Of a stretch of DNA of 61,742 nt, positions 24,729 to 32,676 are shown piece after piece. The stretch lies in the NCBI GenBank assembly GCA_018650165.1, contig JABIGM010000027.1, positions 1-61,742 of the forward strand. Direction: 5' to 3'. The position numbers and the translations under genes were made by a program. Numbering within the stretch: the stretch's first letter is position 1; every line of letters starts with the position of its first letter. The notes under the pieces are model-generated. The model had not been told where the DNA came from, did not search any database, and worked only from the letters and a program-made list of their open reading frames with translations. The stretch is from Methanobacteriota archaeon. GTDB lineage: Archaea > Thermoplasmatota > Poseidoniia > Poseidoniales > Poseidoniaceae.

Positions 24729-26003
24729 TCACGACTTAGCGTGAATCTTGATTACATCATTGTCTCCACATTCGTGGTCCGAACCTACGACTCTTCTAGT
24801 ACGCCCATCGACTGCTTTGATGAAACCATTTCCAAGGTCGGTATGTACTTTGAAAGCAAGTGTCTTGGCTTCAATTCCATTAGGAACTACAAAGGCGTCA
24901 GGAAGTATTCGTCCCTCACTATCTTTCCATGCAGTTTCATCAGCGACAGGATATACTACAACATGCCCTAGTGCACCGAATAGTACGTTAGATAGTAGTT
25001 CGGAAACACCGGTTCCTTTCGCCAAAGATAATTTTTCTTTCATTGAAGATAAAGCGTTTAATTGAGCCGGATTCAATTTTGATTCATCCAAAATTGAGAA
25101 AGTGTGCTCTCCCGGCACATACGAAATCATTCCACCAGAGTCTGCTCTTCGTAATGCCAATTCCATATCTGCCATAGTTGGCTGGATTAATCCAGTTGCT
25201 GTAATTGAATCCCAAGGTGTACCCTTTGCAGAATCTGCTTTGTTAGCAGCAATGTGAATTGGGAATAATTGCTTTCTCAAATATGACGCCAAAGAAAGCA
25301 CCCTCTCATCAGGCCACATCCAAGGCGTCTCGAGATTACCCCATTCGTTCCTAAAGCCGTCCAATGCTTGTAGTACATGAGATAATTTTGCACCCAGGCC
25401 AGTAAATCTCTCATGAAGGAAGGATGTCAAACCTTTCTCGCCTTCAGCCTGAACTCTGCGAGCACCTCGTGACCATCCATCGGTAAGAATACCATATATC
25501 CATGAATCTAATTCTGTAGTGAGGAATTCTGTTTCTTCTTTAAGAGAAAATTCAACATCATCAACTGCTGCGATTGGATTACCTTCAAGATCAGTTAATC
25601 CAGCCGCATCTACGACTTGTATTAGTGCATCGCAATTAGCTAAATCTGACAGGAAAGCATTGCCCCTTCCCCTTCCCTCTGAAGCACCAGGAACCAGTCC
25701 AGCAACATCTACCAAAAAGGTTGGAACTAATCTAATATGTCCAACACAAGTTCCGGTCCTTGGCTCACAAATACTGCCTCTTCGCGGGTCATCTTCGCTT
25801 GTCGCTTCTAGCCGCCCATCTGATTCGAGACGTTGTCGCAAATCTTTGCAAGGGCAGGGTTGTGGTGCGGCTAGAAAGGCAACTCCCACATTAGCATCTA
25901 TTGTACAAAATGGATAATTTGCAATGTCGACTTTGGCTAATGTTGCAGCACTGAAATAGGTGGATTTGCCTACGTTAGGCTTCCCAACCAAACCGATGCG
26001 CAT
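24729..26003 (-). CDS. OBG/YchF-type translation-associated GTPase (archaeal)
   Basis: This ~424-residue GTPase belongs to the OBG-HflX class. MRIGLVGKPNVGKSTYFSAAT is the P-loop, at the extreme N-terminus as in YchF/Ola1. NYPFCTIDANVGV is the switch I region with the G2 Thr. FLVDVAGLVPGASEGRGRGN is DxxG with the family-typical GLvpGAheGrGLGN. AANKADS is NKxD. The C-terminal ~75 residues form the TGS domain (DAFVVPNGIEAKTLAFKVHTDLGNGFIKAV). Members bind ribosomes or tRNA and may hydrolyse ATP. An insert of cysteines (PQPCPCKDLRQR...CEPRTGTC) is seen in archaeal members. The start is ATG 26003; GTG 26012 would make a GTGA overlap with the gene upstream. Confidence 0.88.
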   Translation of the reverse strand: MRIGLVGKPNVGKSTYFSAATLAKVDIANYPFCTIDANVGVAFLAAPQPCPCKDLRQRLESDGRLEATSEDDPRRGSICEPRTGTCVGHIRLVPTFLVDVAGLVPGASEGRGRGNAFLSDLANCDALIQVVDAAGLTDLEGNPIAAVDDVEFSLKEETEFLTTELDSWIYGILTDGWSRGARRVQAEGEKGLTSFLHERFTGLGAKLSHVLQALDGFRNEWGNLETPWMWPDERVLSLASYLRKQLFPIHIAANKADSAKGTPWDSITATGLIQPTMADMELALRRADSGGMISYVPGEHTFSILDESKLNPAQLNALSSMKEKLSLAKGTGVSELLSNVLFGALGHVVVYPVADETAWKDSEGRILPDAFVVPNGIEAKTLAFKVHTDLGNGFIKAVDGRTRRVVGSDHECGDNDVIKIHAKS

Positions 26004-26008
26004 TCCGT

Positions 26009-28165
26009 TCACGCCTGAGTGATTCGCTCAATCAGGTCTGCCTTGGTCCCGCTAGAATCCAAATCCATGGATTTCGCTAAGTCTACCAGTTCAGCCTTCT
26101 TCATCTTCTTGAGGTTTGATTTTGAAGGTGCTTCTGTTGTATCTTCCGCCACTTCTTCTGCTTCATCCACTTCTTCTGCTTCAGCCTCTTCGACTACTTC
26201 ATCTTCGTAAGGAATGAATTCGATTCCGAGTTTATTACGAATGTTTAGTAGAGCGATGTCTAATTCTGGTAAGTTGATTTTTCCATCTGAGTTAATGTCC
26301 ATGACGCCTACTATCTTCTCGATGTCCCAAGGTGGTAAATCTGCGATGTCTGCCACGCTTAGTGCGTTGGAGAATTCGAACAAATCTATTTCTCCTGAAT
26401 CATCAACATCGGCCCAAGCAAAGAATTGTGCAGTAGTTGTTCCGCGACCGCATAGCCACTTTGTTAGAGTCACTAGATCTTCATCGAAATTCATTGGGAA
26501 CTCATCTACCTCATCATTGTGTAGTACTGAAGAAACGGTGATTACGGTTGAACCTCCAACTGCATCTTCCTCGGATTTTCCAATTACAAGAGTTGTATCA
26601 ACTCCGACCCCTCGGCCAAATAATTCACGTATTGAGGTAGTTCCCTCAACCATGTTGTAAACTGAAATATCGCTTGCATTACCAGTACTTGCTGCCTGAA
26701 CGTTTCCAAACAGTAAGGTCTTGACAACACAGTTTCCTGCAATAATAAATCCAATTACAACGCCATAGAAAGCGAATGCTCCTGTCAATGCGAATCCTGA
26801 AAGTCCAGTAGATGTATCTTCAACTCCTGCTTCGACCAGCGCATTTTCAGACCAATCGCTCATCAAGAATAGTACTGTAGAGAGAAGGCCTCCTGCGATG
26901 AGTAGCCATGATGCTGCACCAGCAGAACCGGTTAGTGATTTACCGGCCACTAATGGGTACGAGTGGAATAATGCAGCAAGGGCAAACAATCCTCCAATGA
27001 CATATAGGAAGGAACTGTTTACTGTTTCTGCCGCATTTGCCATACTTCCATCTCCAACCATTACATTGAGTCCAGTAAAGTATCCAAGAAGGGCAAATAA
27101 TGGCAGTAAGAGTGCTCCTGCTGCTGCCGCTGTTGCTCCAGGGCTGTCAATAACAGCTCCTGCATTTCCACGAATCGTGGCGACCATATTGGTCGCAGCT
27201 GCAAATACTGGAAATAGCCCGAGTGTAACTAAAATTGCACCAATCGATTGTGTAAAGGAATCTGCATGACTAGATTCTGCCAAAAAGAACGGTGGGATGG
27301 TGATGAACAGCAAGAACATTGAACCTTTGGTGAGGCTACCTGACCAGATTGGTTGGCCTGTCACATGTGATAGTACATGGTATCCTACTGCAAACATCAG
27401 TGCAAGTGGAACCCACCCGGAGGCCATTATATCTGCCACCCAAACGGTTCCTGTCCACCCAAGCAGTTCGCCAAACGCAGTACCGACTCTGCTGAATAGA
27501 AGTGCCAACAAACCGAGTAGCATGAACCACGAAGGTACTGAAACTGGTGATCTACCACGGTTACCGAGAGTGATGAGTGAATTAACGAGAAGGCTCATGA
27601 CAAGCAGGGCTGAGACTAATCCATACAGTGCCATTTGAGTTGCACCGTAGGTAATCCAATCCCAGTGGTCAAGAGTGCATAATACTAGACCAAGAAGTGC
27701 TTGCGCTGTCCATGCCATAGCAATCATTGACGCATTTGCTTCACTTGCTAGAGGAGAGCCTGTAGTTCGTGAATGTGCAACTAATGCTCCACCAAGAAGT
27801 ATGGCAAATATTGCTGTTGTCATTGCAACCTCATTGAAGTAAGCAAGTGCACTGCCATCGTCATAGCCCCATCCAATGTTTGAAAGCGAATCTAGGCCAC
27901 TTGGATCATAATTATGCCAAGCAGATAAAAATCCACCTATTCCTGCAAGAACGAGCCAAAAGACACCGGTTTGCATCCAAGTTTTTGCTCCGCTTCCTTC
28001 TTTTTCCTGGAACATATCGGTTGCAGGGCCTGCGGCTTTTGTTAGAAGGAACATGCCGAATTGACGAAGTGGTGCACTCATTCCTCCCAATCCCTTTTGG
28101 ATATAGTGAGTGAATAGTAGGAATGTAGTTAGTAAAATTATTGCAGTTGTGAATGCTTCTGACAT
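26009..28165 (-). CDS. heme-copper-oxidase-subunit-I-like membrane protein without metal ligands, fused to EF-hand pair and SAP domain
   Basis: This protein of about 718 residues has 12-13 predicted membrane helices over residues ~1-490. The part around residues 255-330 (HVTGQPIWSGSLTKGSMFLL, then AESSHADSFTQSIG) aligns by eye with cbb3-type subunit I (..GRPvYSyrLs..hFWaLif...aGPHHLHYt..pdw.QslG). The paired copper histidines read SS here, the helix 2 'TTHG' position reads FNEVAMTTAIF, and the helix 10 HxH region reads NSSFLYVIGG, so no heme or CuB ligand is evident. Two canonical EF-hand loops follow (DVDDSGEIDLFE ~590, DINSDGKINLPE ~625), then an acidic linker and a SAP motif (KKAELVDLAKSMDLDSSGTK ~685). 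The start is ATG 28165, 7 bp after AGGAGGTG; the track's GTG 28174 lies in that ribosome-binding site. Function is unknown. Confidence 0.8.
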   Translation of the reverse strand: MSEAFTTAIILLTTFLLFTHYIQKGLGGMSAPLRQFGMFLLTKAAGPATDMFQEKEGSGAKTWMQTGVFWLVLAGIGGFLSAWHNYDPSGLDSLSNIGWGYDDGSALAYFNEVAMTTAIFAILLGGALVAHSRTTGSPLASEANASMIAMAWTAQALLGLVLCTLDHWDWITYGATQMALYGLVSALLVMSLLVNSLITLGNRGRSPVSVPSWFMLLGLLALLFSRVGTAFGELLGWTGTVWVADIMASGWVPLALMFAVGYHVLSHVTGQPIWSGSLTKGSMFLLFITIPPFFLAESSHADSFTQSIGAILVTLGLFPVFAAATNMVATIRGNAGAVIDSPGATAAAAGALLLPLFALLGYFTGLNVMVGDGSMANAAETVNSSFLYVIGGLFALAALFHSYPLVAGKSLTGSAGAASWLLIAGGLLSTVLFLMSDWSENALVEAGVEDTSTGLSGFALTGAFAFYGVVIGFIIAGNCVVKTLLFGNVQAASTGNASDISVYNMVEGTTSIRELFGRGVGVDTTLVIGKSEEDAVGGSTVITVSSVLHNDEVDEFPMNFDEDLVTLTKWLCGRGTTTAQFFAWADVDDSGEIDLFEFSNALSVADIADLPPWDIEKIVGVMDINSDGKINLPELDIALLNIRNKLGIEFIPYEDEVVEEAEAEEVDEAEEVAEDTTEAPSKSNLKKMKKAELVDLAKSMDLDSSGTKADLIERITQA

Positions 28166-28173
28166 AATTGACA

Positions 28174-28179
28174 CCTCCT
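28174..28179 (-). promoter_or_regulatory. Shine-Dalgarno site for the oxidase-like gene
   Basis: The minus strand reads AAGGAGGTGTCAATTATG. AGGAGG sits at a standard distance before the ATG at 28165. The site lies directly after, and overlaps by one base, the stop codon of the 90-residue gene upstream. This decides the start of the downstream gene and shows the pair is translated from one transcript. Confidence 0.8.
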
Positions 28180-28451
28180 TAGTCCGATAGGACTCCTCCG
28201 ATTAAATTGGCAACTATCATTCCGCAACCAACTGCGATTCCAATTAAGTAATACCAAATTCCTGAGCCACCAAGATTTTCCATCAAGGGAACAATCTCTC
28301 CGATTACAGGCATATTATCCCATCCAAAGATGTTGCTGAACATTGCGATTAGGCCGACTAAACCCACGGACATGATTACGATAATTACTCGAGAAGCAGG
28401 TGGTTCTGCGGTCCCTTCAGATACGTCTGGTAAGATGGTGTTGTTGGTCAT
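28179..28451 (-). CDS. small membrane protein, 2 TM, paired with the oxidase-like protein
   Basis: This 90-residue protein has two membrane helices: residues ~22-42 (VIIVIMSVGLVGLIAMFSNIF) and ~64-86 (IWYYLIGIAVGCGMIVANLIGG). Between them lies GWDNMPVIGEIVPLMENLGG. The N-terminal 20 residues are polar. A GGTGATATC ribosome-binding sequence precedes the ATG at 28451. The stop overlaps the ribosome-binding site of the downstream oxidase-like gene, so the two proteins are probably made together and may form a complex, like the small accessory subunits of oxidases. I recognise no family, and the partnership is an inference from spacing. Confidence 0.68.
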   Translation of the reverse strand: MTNNTILPDVSEGTAEPPASRVIIVIMSVGLVGLIAMFSNIFGWDNMPVIGEIVPLMENLGGSGIWYYLIGIAVGCGMIVANLIGGVLSD

Positions 28452-28524
28452 GATATCACCTTGACCCCGTAGGGGTCATTTACGCCACCTGTGGTTTGGC
28501 CATAAACATTGACCATAAAGAGTG

Positions 28525-29691
28525 TCATGGGGAGCGTAGATGCAACAGTGCATTGCCTCTACGATTTTTACCAGAACCGAGAGGTATCGGCATGCTCCTA
28601 TCGAGTTCGATTTCGTTCCGCCAGACGCTTTTACAAGCGCATTCCAAGCCATCTAATTCGTGAATATCCCCACTTACAGAATAACGTTCGATGGCAGCAA
28701 CAACTTCGCTATCACAAGAACCGCAATTGTGCGCACCTCTGACTTTTCCTCCTGCGGTTGGGTGAATGATTAGTCGACTAACTTGGTCGTCTGCTCCATT
28801 GCCTGAATTGGAGGGATGGATGTCATTGTGAACATCATGGATTAATTGTATGAGTGACCAAAGCCAAGGTGGGCGGTATTCATTGGCCCTGAACAGCCGA
28901 TCTATCACTGTACCTCTTTGGATATTCATTGGATTTACGCTAATTTCATCACTGCGTGTAGCAACATCTCGTATCCATTTTGCACCATGTGCTAAGGCGT
29001 CTCCCTCACTCATGAATGGCGGTTTGAACATCAAATACGTCTTGACTCTCAGGCCGAAATGTGAAAGATTCTCAACTGCTTTATCCCAACTTTTGATACT
29101 GAACCCTTTATTGACATGGAAACGTAAAACTTCATCGTCATAAGCTTCAAGCCCGATTGCAACTGAAAATTTAGGATTGATACCAGTAGCCCATTCCAAC
29201 TTTTCTTTAGTCAGTTGTTCTGTCCTACTTTCTACAACTAATTCCTTGCCCATCTCATGACAATCTCGTAATACCCTCTCTTGGAAATCAACAGGTATCT
29301 CTCTATCCTCTAACAGACTTCCGGAAGTGTAAACTTTGACCATTCCCATAGATTCAAAGTCATCAAATCTAGCAAGAGACTTTTCCCATTGTGAATGAAG
29401 GTCTTCGCTTGTAACATCATCCCTAGTGTCATTAAAATAGCCACAGAATGTACAACCACTCGACCACCACCAATGACAACCCTTTGTCCTTAGAATAACT
29501 GTAAGTGCCGTGGTTGGAGTTCCATCTGCAAGAGTTTCTGGCGTGTAATATACTGTTGCAGGATCTTTTGCATCCCATGAGTTCTTTCGCTCTTGAGCCC
29601 AAGACGTATTTGCAGGTGCTTTGACTAAATCATGAATACGAGCGGGGCGTTTGTCAGCCTCTCCTACCATGGTCAATTTTCCATTCGCCAT
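28525..29691 (-). CDS. raSEA: radical SAM enzyme, archaeosine synthase RaSEA-like
   Basis: This 388-residue radical SAM protein reads ALTVILRTKGCHWWWSSGCTFCGYFNDTRDD near residue 60. The GC....SGCTFCGY cluster-binding region, with its Elp3-like YF.D continuation, is characteristic of the TIGR01210 family, whose characterised member RaSEA works with ArcS to form archaeosine at tRNA position 15. Later motifs fit: VYTSGSLLEDREIP, ELVVESRTEQLT, VAIGLEAYDDEVLRFHVNKGF and TYLMFKPPFMSEGDA. A C-terminal HNCGSCDSEV with a further CACK could hold a second metal site. No ArcS or Tgt lies in the window. It sits 73 bp upstream of the 90-residue gene on the same strand. Confidence 0.68.
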   Translation of the reverse strand: MANGKLTMVGEADKRPARIHDLVKAPANTSWAQERKNSWDAKDPATVYYTPETLADGTPTTALTVILRTKGCHWWWSSGCTFCGYFNDTRDDVTSEDLHSQWEKSLARFDDFESMGMVKVYTSGSLLEDREIPVDFQERVLRDCHEMGKELVVESRTEQLTKEKLEWATGINPKFSVAIGLEAYDDEVLRFHVNKGFSIKSWDKAVENLSHFGLRVKTYLMFKPPFMSEGDALAHGAKWIRDVATRSDEISVNPMNIQRGTVIDRLFRANEYRPPWLWSLIQLIHDVHNDIHPSNSGNGADDQVSRLIIHPTAGGKVRGAHNCGSCDSEVVAAIERYSVSGDIHELDGLECACKSVWRNEIELDRSMPIPLGSGKNRRGNALLHLRSP

Positions 29692-29727
29692 AGCAATCCG
29701 TCCTGCTTCGCGTGTTTGAATGCTCGC

Positions 29728-30783
29728 TCACGTCAGAGATTCGGTAAAAAATCCTACAAGACGTGTTTCATATTCATCTGTATGAGTTAACATCAATGAA
29801 ACATGTTCATCACTACTCATTCCTTTTCCTACATCGTATCTTATGACTGAATCCTCAAACCAACATTCTACATTTCCTTCAAGTCCGTTCTCCATTGCTA
29901 CTTCACACATTTCTTCACCGTGATGTAATCGAACTCTTTTGTCCTGGTTACCATGAACTACATACATGTGCCTGTCACCGATTTCCGATGCTGCTTCAAG
30001 TGGATAATATTCGACTAAGTTTTGTCCAGCTGAAATTTTACCTGCAAATATTCCAGCAGATCCTAGGAAGGTTGGAAGGCCTTGGAATTCTAACTCTTCG
30101 ATCACAATATCCTCCATATCAGCATAACCAGAATCCAGCCAAACGGCTTGCATTCTATCATCTAAAGAAAAAGCGATAGCTGATGTGCCGGCCCCCATTG
30201 AAGTTCCAAATAATCCAATTTTATCCGCATCTGCTCCTTGTTCTTCAATCAACCAATCAAAAACTGCTACAACATCTTGCCATTCATCTTGACCACCGGA
30301 TACTCGATTATCATCTATCGAAGATTGGCCATGGTCTCTCAAATCATAGACTATTACATTGAATCCTGCATTGAGTAACATACCTGATGTAATCAATAAT
30401 TCTCCACCAGATTTACATCCCCTAATTCCATGAGTGAAAATTATCCATGGCATTGAATCGCTTTGATTGTAGTACCATGCTGATAAAAAGAGGTCTTCGC
30501 CAACAACCTCGATGGTTGCATTCTGATAGCCTGGCCACCAATATTGCGATAGCCCTTCCATTATGTTAGAAGTAATATTTTCGCTATTATTAGATTCATT
30601 GAGAGGGACTTCGCTCCTTAAGGGGGCAAATTGTATTGGCGTATTCTGGTCAAAATTACCCCAACAATCAGTATTGGTATGAGCAACTGTGTCATACACT
30701 TCCTTTCCAGCGAGATAGTATCCTGTTGGCATCAAGATTATCAGCATCAGAAGAATTGGAATTATTTCTTTCTTGAACCCCAT
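29728..30783 (-). CDS. membrane-anchored alpha/beta hydrolase
   Basis: This 351-residue protein has a signal or anchor helix at residues ~6-24 (EIIPILLMLIILMPTGYYLAG) and an exterior alpha/beta-hydrolase fold. FTHGIRGCKSGGE forms the oxyanion loop. IGLFGTSMGAGTSAIAF is the nucleophile elbow (Ser in GTSMG). YVVHGNQDKRVRL carries the likely acid Asp. DEHVSLMLTH carries the likely catalytic His. It resembles BAAT/FrsA or prolyl-oligopeptidase-type exported esterases. Four cysteines in the exterior part suggest disulfides. It lies 2 bp downstream of the phosphatidylserine decarboxylase gene, so the two are probably co-transcribed. The substrate is unknown. Confidence 0.8.
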   Translation of the reverse strand: MGFKKEIIPILLMLIILMPTGYYLAGKEVYDTVAHTNTDCWGNFDQNTPIQFAPLRSEVPLNESNNSENITSNIMEGLSQYWWPGYQNATIEVVGEDLFLSAWYYNQSDSMPWIIFTHGIRGCKSGGELLITSGMLLNAGFNVIVYDLRDHGQSSIDDNRVSGGQDEWQDVVAVFDWLIEEQGADADKIGLFGTSMGAGTSAIAFSLDDRMQAVWLDSGYADMEDIVIEELEFQGLPTFLGSAGIFAGKISAGQNLVEYYPLEAASEIGDRHMYVVHGNQDKRVRLHHGEEMCEVAMENGLEGNVECWFEDSVIRYDVGKGMSSDEHVSLMLTHTDEYETRLVGFFTESLT

Positions 30784-30785
30784 GA

Positions 30786-31622
30786 TTACAACTCCTTGTA
30801 AAGAATTGTCGAGCCGGCTTTGACAAACTCGCCCTTAGGGTGTGCTTTATCGCCGTCTTCCGCACTGATAACACAGGGTTTGAATCGATTAGCAGGAACT
30901 CTGACATCGACTCGGCTGCCAAGTCTAATCATTCCAAACCTCTCACCTCGGCGTAATGTGTCACCCTCGCTTGTCCATGGGATAATGGTCCTTGCTAGAG
31001 CACCTGAAATTTGCATAACTTCAACGATTAATCCGTCTTCTCTTTCGAATAGAGTCCTAACTCTTTCATTGTATTCGCTTTCTTTTTTGAATGCGGGTAA
31101 AAACGGCCCTCGGCGTTTTCCTTTTCCAGTTCGATGTTCCATTCTGGTTATTTTACCTGCAATTGGAGAACGGTTTACATGAACATCCAAGGGTGACATG
31201 AAGACCGCAATACGCCAGACGTCGGTATCGCTTTCCTCCCCCTTAGGGACTGCTTCGAATCTTTGTTCAGTTGAAAATGCAAGTATGTTTTCACAGGCTT
31301 CTGGGTGCCAAGAACCTGTCAGTTCATCTTCTTCGGCGTCTTTCATTTGTTCTTTGGAAGGTCTGCGGCCAGTTGCGCGTTCTCGCTTCGCAAACATAAC
31401 ATGACCATCTGCCGGTGATACGATAATTCCTTCATCACGAGGAATTGGACGGTCTGGGTCTCTCCAAAAATTGGCAAAGAACGCTGCCAACATTAACATG
31501 AAAATTCCCAATCCTGGCGCAATACCAAAGAGTGGGTCTACCCAGCCTACTAAAATAAATCCAATTCCCATTAAGGTTGGAGTAATTACAGGCAGAAATC
31601 CGCCTCTGGCCAAGAGAGCCAA
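30786..31622 (-). CDS. asd: phosphatidylserine/archaetidylserine decarboxylase
   Basis: This 278-residue pyruvoyl enzyme decarboxylates the serine headgroup of a polar lipid, in archaea presumably archaetidylserine to archaetidylethanolamine, at the membrane. Two N-terminal helices are visible (PTLMGIGFILVGWVDPLF, LGIFMLMLAAFFANFWRDP). FWRDPDRPIPRDEGIIVSPADGHV and RIAVFMSPLDVHVNRSPIAGK are diagnostic. RFGMIRLGSRVDV holds the Gly-Ser site where self-cleavage makes the pyruvoyl group. An insert rich in charged residues follows SPADGHV. The start is an unusual TTG at 31622, supported by GAGGTGA 7 bp upstream that overlaps the stop of the preceding gene. It is followed 2 bp later by the alpha/beta hydrolase. 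Confidence 0.92.
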   Translation of the reverse strand: MALLARGGFLPVITPTLMGIGFILVGWVDPLFGIAPGLGIFMLMLAAFFANFWRDPDRPIPRDEGIIVSPADGHVMFAKRERATGRRPSKEQMKDAEEDELTGSWHPEACENILAFSTEQRFEAVPKGEESDTDVWRIAVFMSPLDVHVNRSPIAGKITRMEHRTGKGKRRGPFLPAFKKESEYNERVRTLFEREDGLIVEVMQISGALARTIIPWTSEGDTLRRGERFGMIRLGSRVDVRVPANRFKPCVISAEDGDKAHPKGEFVKAGSTILYKEL

Positions 31623-31629
31623 GATGGCT

Positions 31630-31636
31630 CACCTCA
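31630..31636 (-). promoter_or_regulatory. Shine-Dalgarno site supporting a TTG start
   Basis: The minus strand reads GAGGTGAGCCATCTTG. GAGGTGA lies 7 bp before the TTG of the decarboxylase gene and overlaps the TGA stop of the coiled-coil EF-hand gene. It is the main reason to accept the TTG. Confidence 0.65.
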
Positions 31637-32578
31637 CTGGTTTTCCTCAGAGCCTCCAGATGTTCTCCAGGTTACTTCTGGCCCATCTGTTGATTCCTCG
31701 GTTGCTGGTTCTTCTTCAGCAGGTGGTTCTTCTGCTGGTGAATCTTTTGCGGCGAAATCTGCTGCTGCTGCACCTAATTCAGAGCCCTTCAGATAGCGGT
31801 TGCCATCCATGTCATAGGACTTTGCAAATTCGATGAAGCCTTCACGGTCAGTAATTCCGTTCTTATCCATAACTCCAGTAAGTACGGATTCAGACCAATT
31901 CCAATCATCTTCATCATCAGTACTATCTTCAGAAGCGGCTGCTTCAAGAGCAGGAGTGCTGTCAGATGCGGTTGCATCAATATCTGTTGCTTCATCAAGT
32001 GTCATTTCCGCAGCACGTGCTTCGACCATTTCGTCCATTCTTTCAGTGATTGCACGGCCCATGTGTTGAGATTGGCGTTCTGCTTCAGCAGCTGCTTCAA
32101 TCATTTCATATCGGCGCTTGATAGCCTTGTTCAAGTCTTCGAATAGTGACATATGTGACATATACCACTCGTCACGTGTTTGTAGTTCGACAACTGCTAA
32201 GCGGAGGTCGTTATCCAATTCTTCTGCGATAGAGAATACCTTTCCTAGGCGATCCTTTTCACGAGCGAATTTCTCTTCCATCTTTTGTAATTCCGGCTCG
32301 AGGTGTTCGACTTGCTTACCGGTCTTGCTGGCCTTTAATTCAAGATCTCGAATTCGCGCATCCTTTTCGGTAAGTAGTGCCTCTAGGCTCTCTTTTTCGA
32401 TTTCACGCTCGACGATTTCTTTCTCGAGAACCTCAACTTCAGCTTTAGTATCTAGGAGTTCTTTTTCCTGGACCTCATACGCTGCATATAATTTGAGAAG
32501 ACGTTCGGTTTCTTCCGCTAGGTCTTCTGTGAGTTTCTTGATTTGGGTCTCTGGAGTGATGGTTCCGGTTTCGGACAT
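31634..32578 (-). CDS. coiled-coil protein with an EF-hand
   Basis: This 314-residue soluble, very acidic protein has a long coiled coil in residues ~8-125 (ETERLLKLYAAYEVQEKELL, EVEVLEKEIVEREIEKESLE) followed by a helical region to ~185. After an acidic linker comes FIEFAKSYDMDGNRYLKGSE. DMDGNRYLKGSE is a complete EF-hand loop with ligands at positions 1, 3, 5, 7 (backbone), 9 and 12. The C-terminal 50 residues are Pro/Glu-rich and probably disordered. A GGTGA ribosome-binding site precedes the ATG at 32578. The gene overlaps the ribosome-binding site of the decarboxylase, so it heads that operon. The family is unknown; a Ca-responsive scaffold is a plausible guess. Confidence 0.75.
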   Translation of the reverse strand: MSETGTITPETQIKKLTEDLAEETERLLKLYAAYEVQEKELLDTKAEVEVLEKEIVEREIEKESLEALLTEKDARIRDLELKASKTGKQVEHLEPELQKMEEKFAREKDRLGKVFSIAEELDNDLRLAVVELQTRDEWYMSHMSLFEDLNKAIKRRYEMIEAAAEAERQSQHMGRAITERMDEMVEARAAEMTLDEATDIDATASDSTPALEAAASEDSTDDEDDWNWSESVLTGVMDKNGITDREGFIEFAKSYDMDGNRYLKGSELGAAAADFAAKDSPAEEPPAEEEPATEESTDGPEVTWRTSGGSEENQ

Positions 32579-32676
32579 TTATCTCACCTAAGGCTATGCC
32601 TTCCTATCTACCGACATTGGCCCTACATATCAAGCCGACGCTTGAACAGGTCGAGACTGGTACTATCTTCTAGCAA

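Noticed and set aside
26009-28165. Functional terminal oxidase or NO reductase subunit I
   Set aside because: The positions for the heme and copper histidines appear substituted, and no subunit II or cytochrome c gene is nearby.
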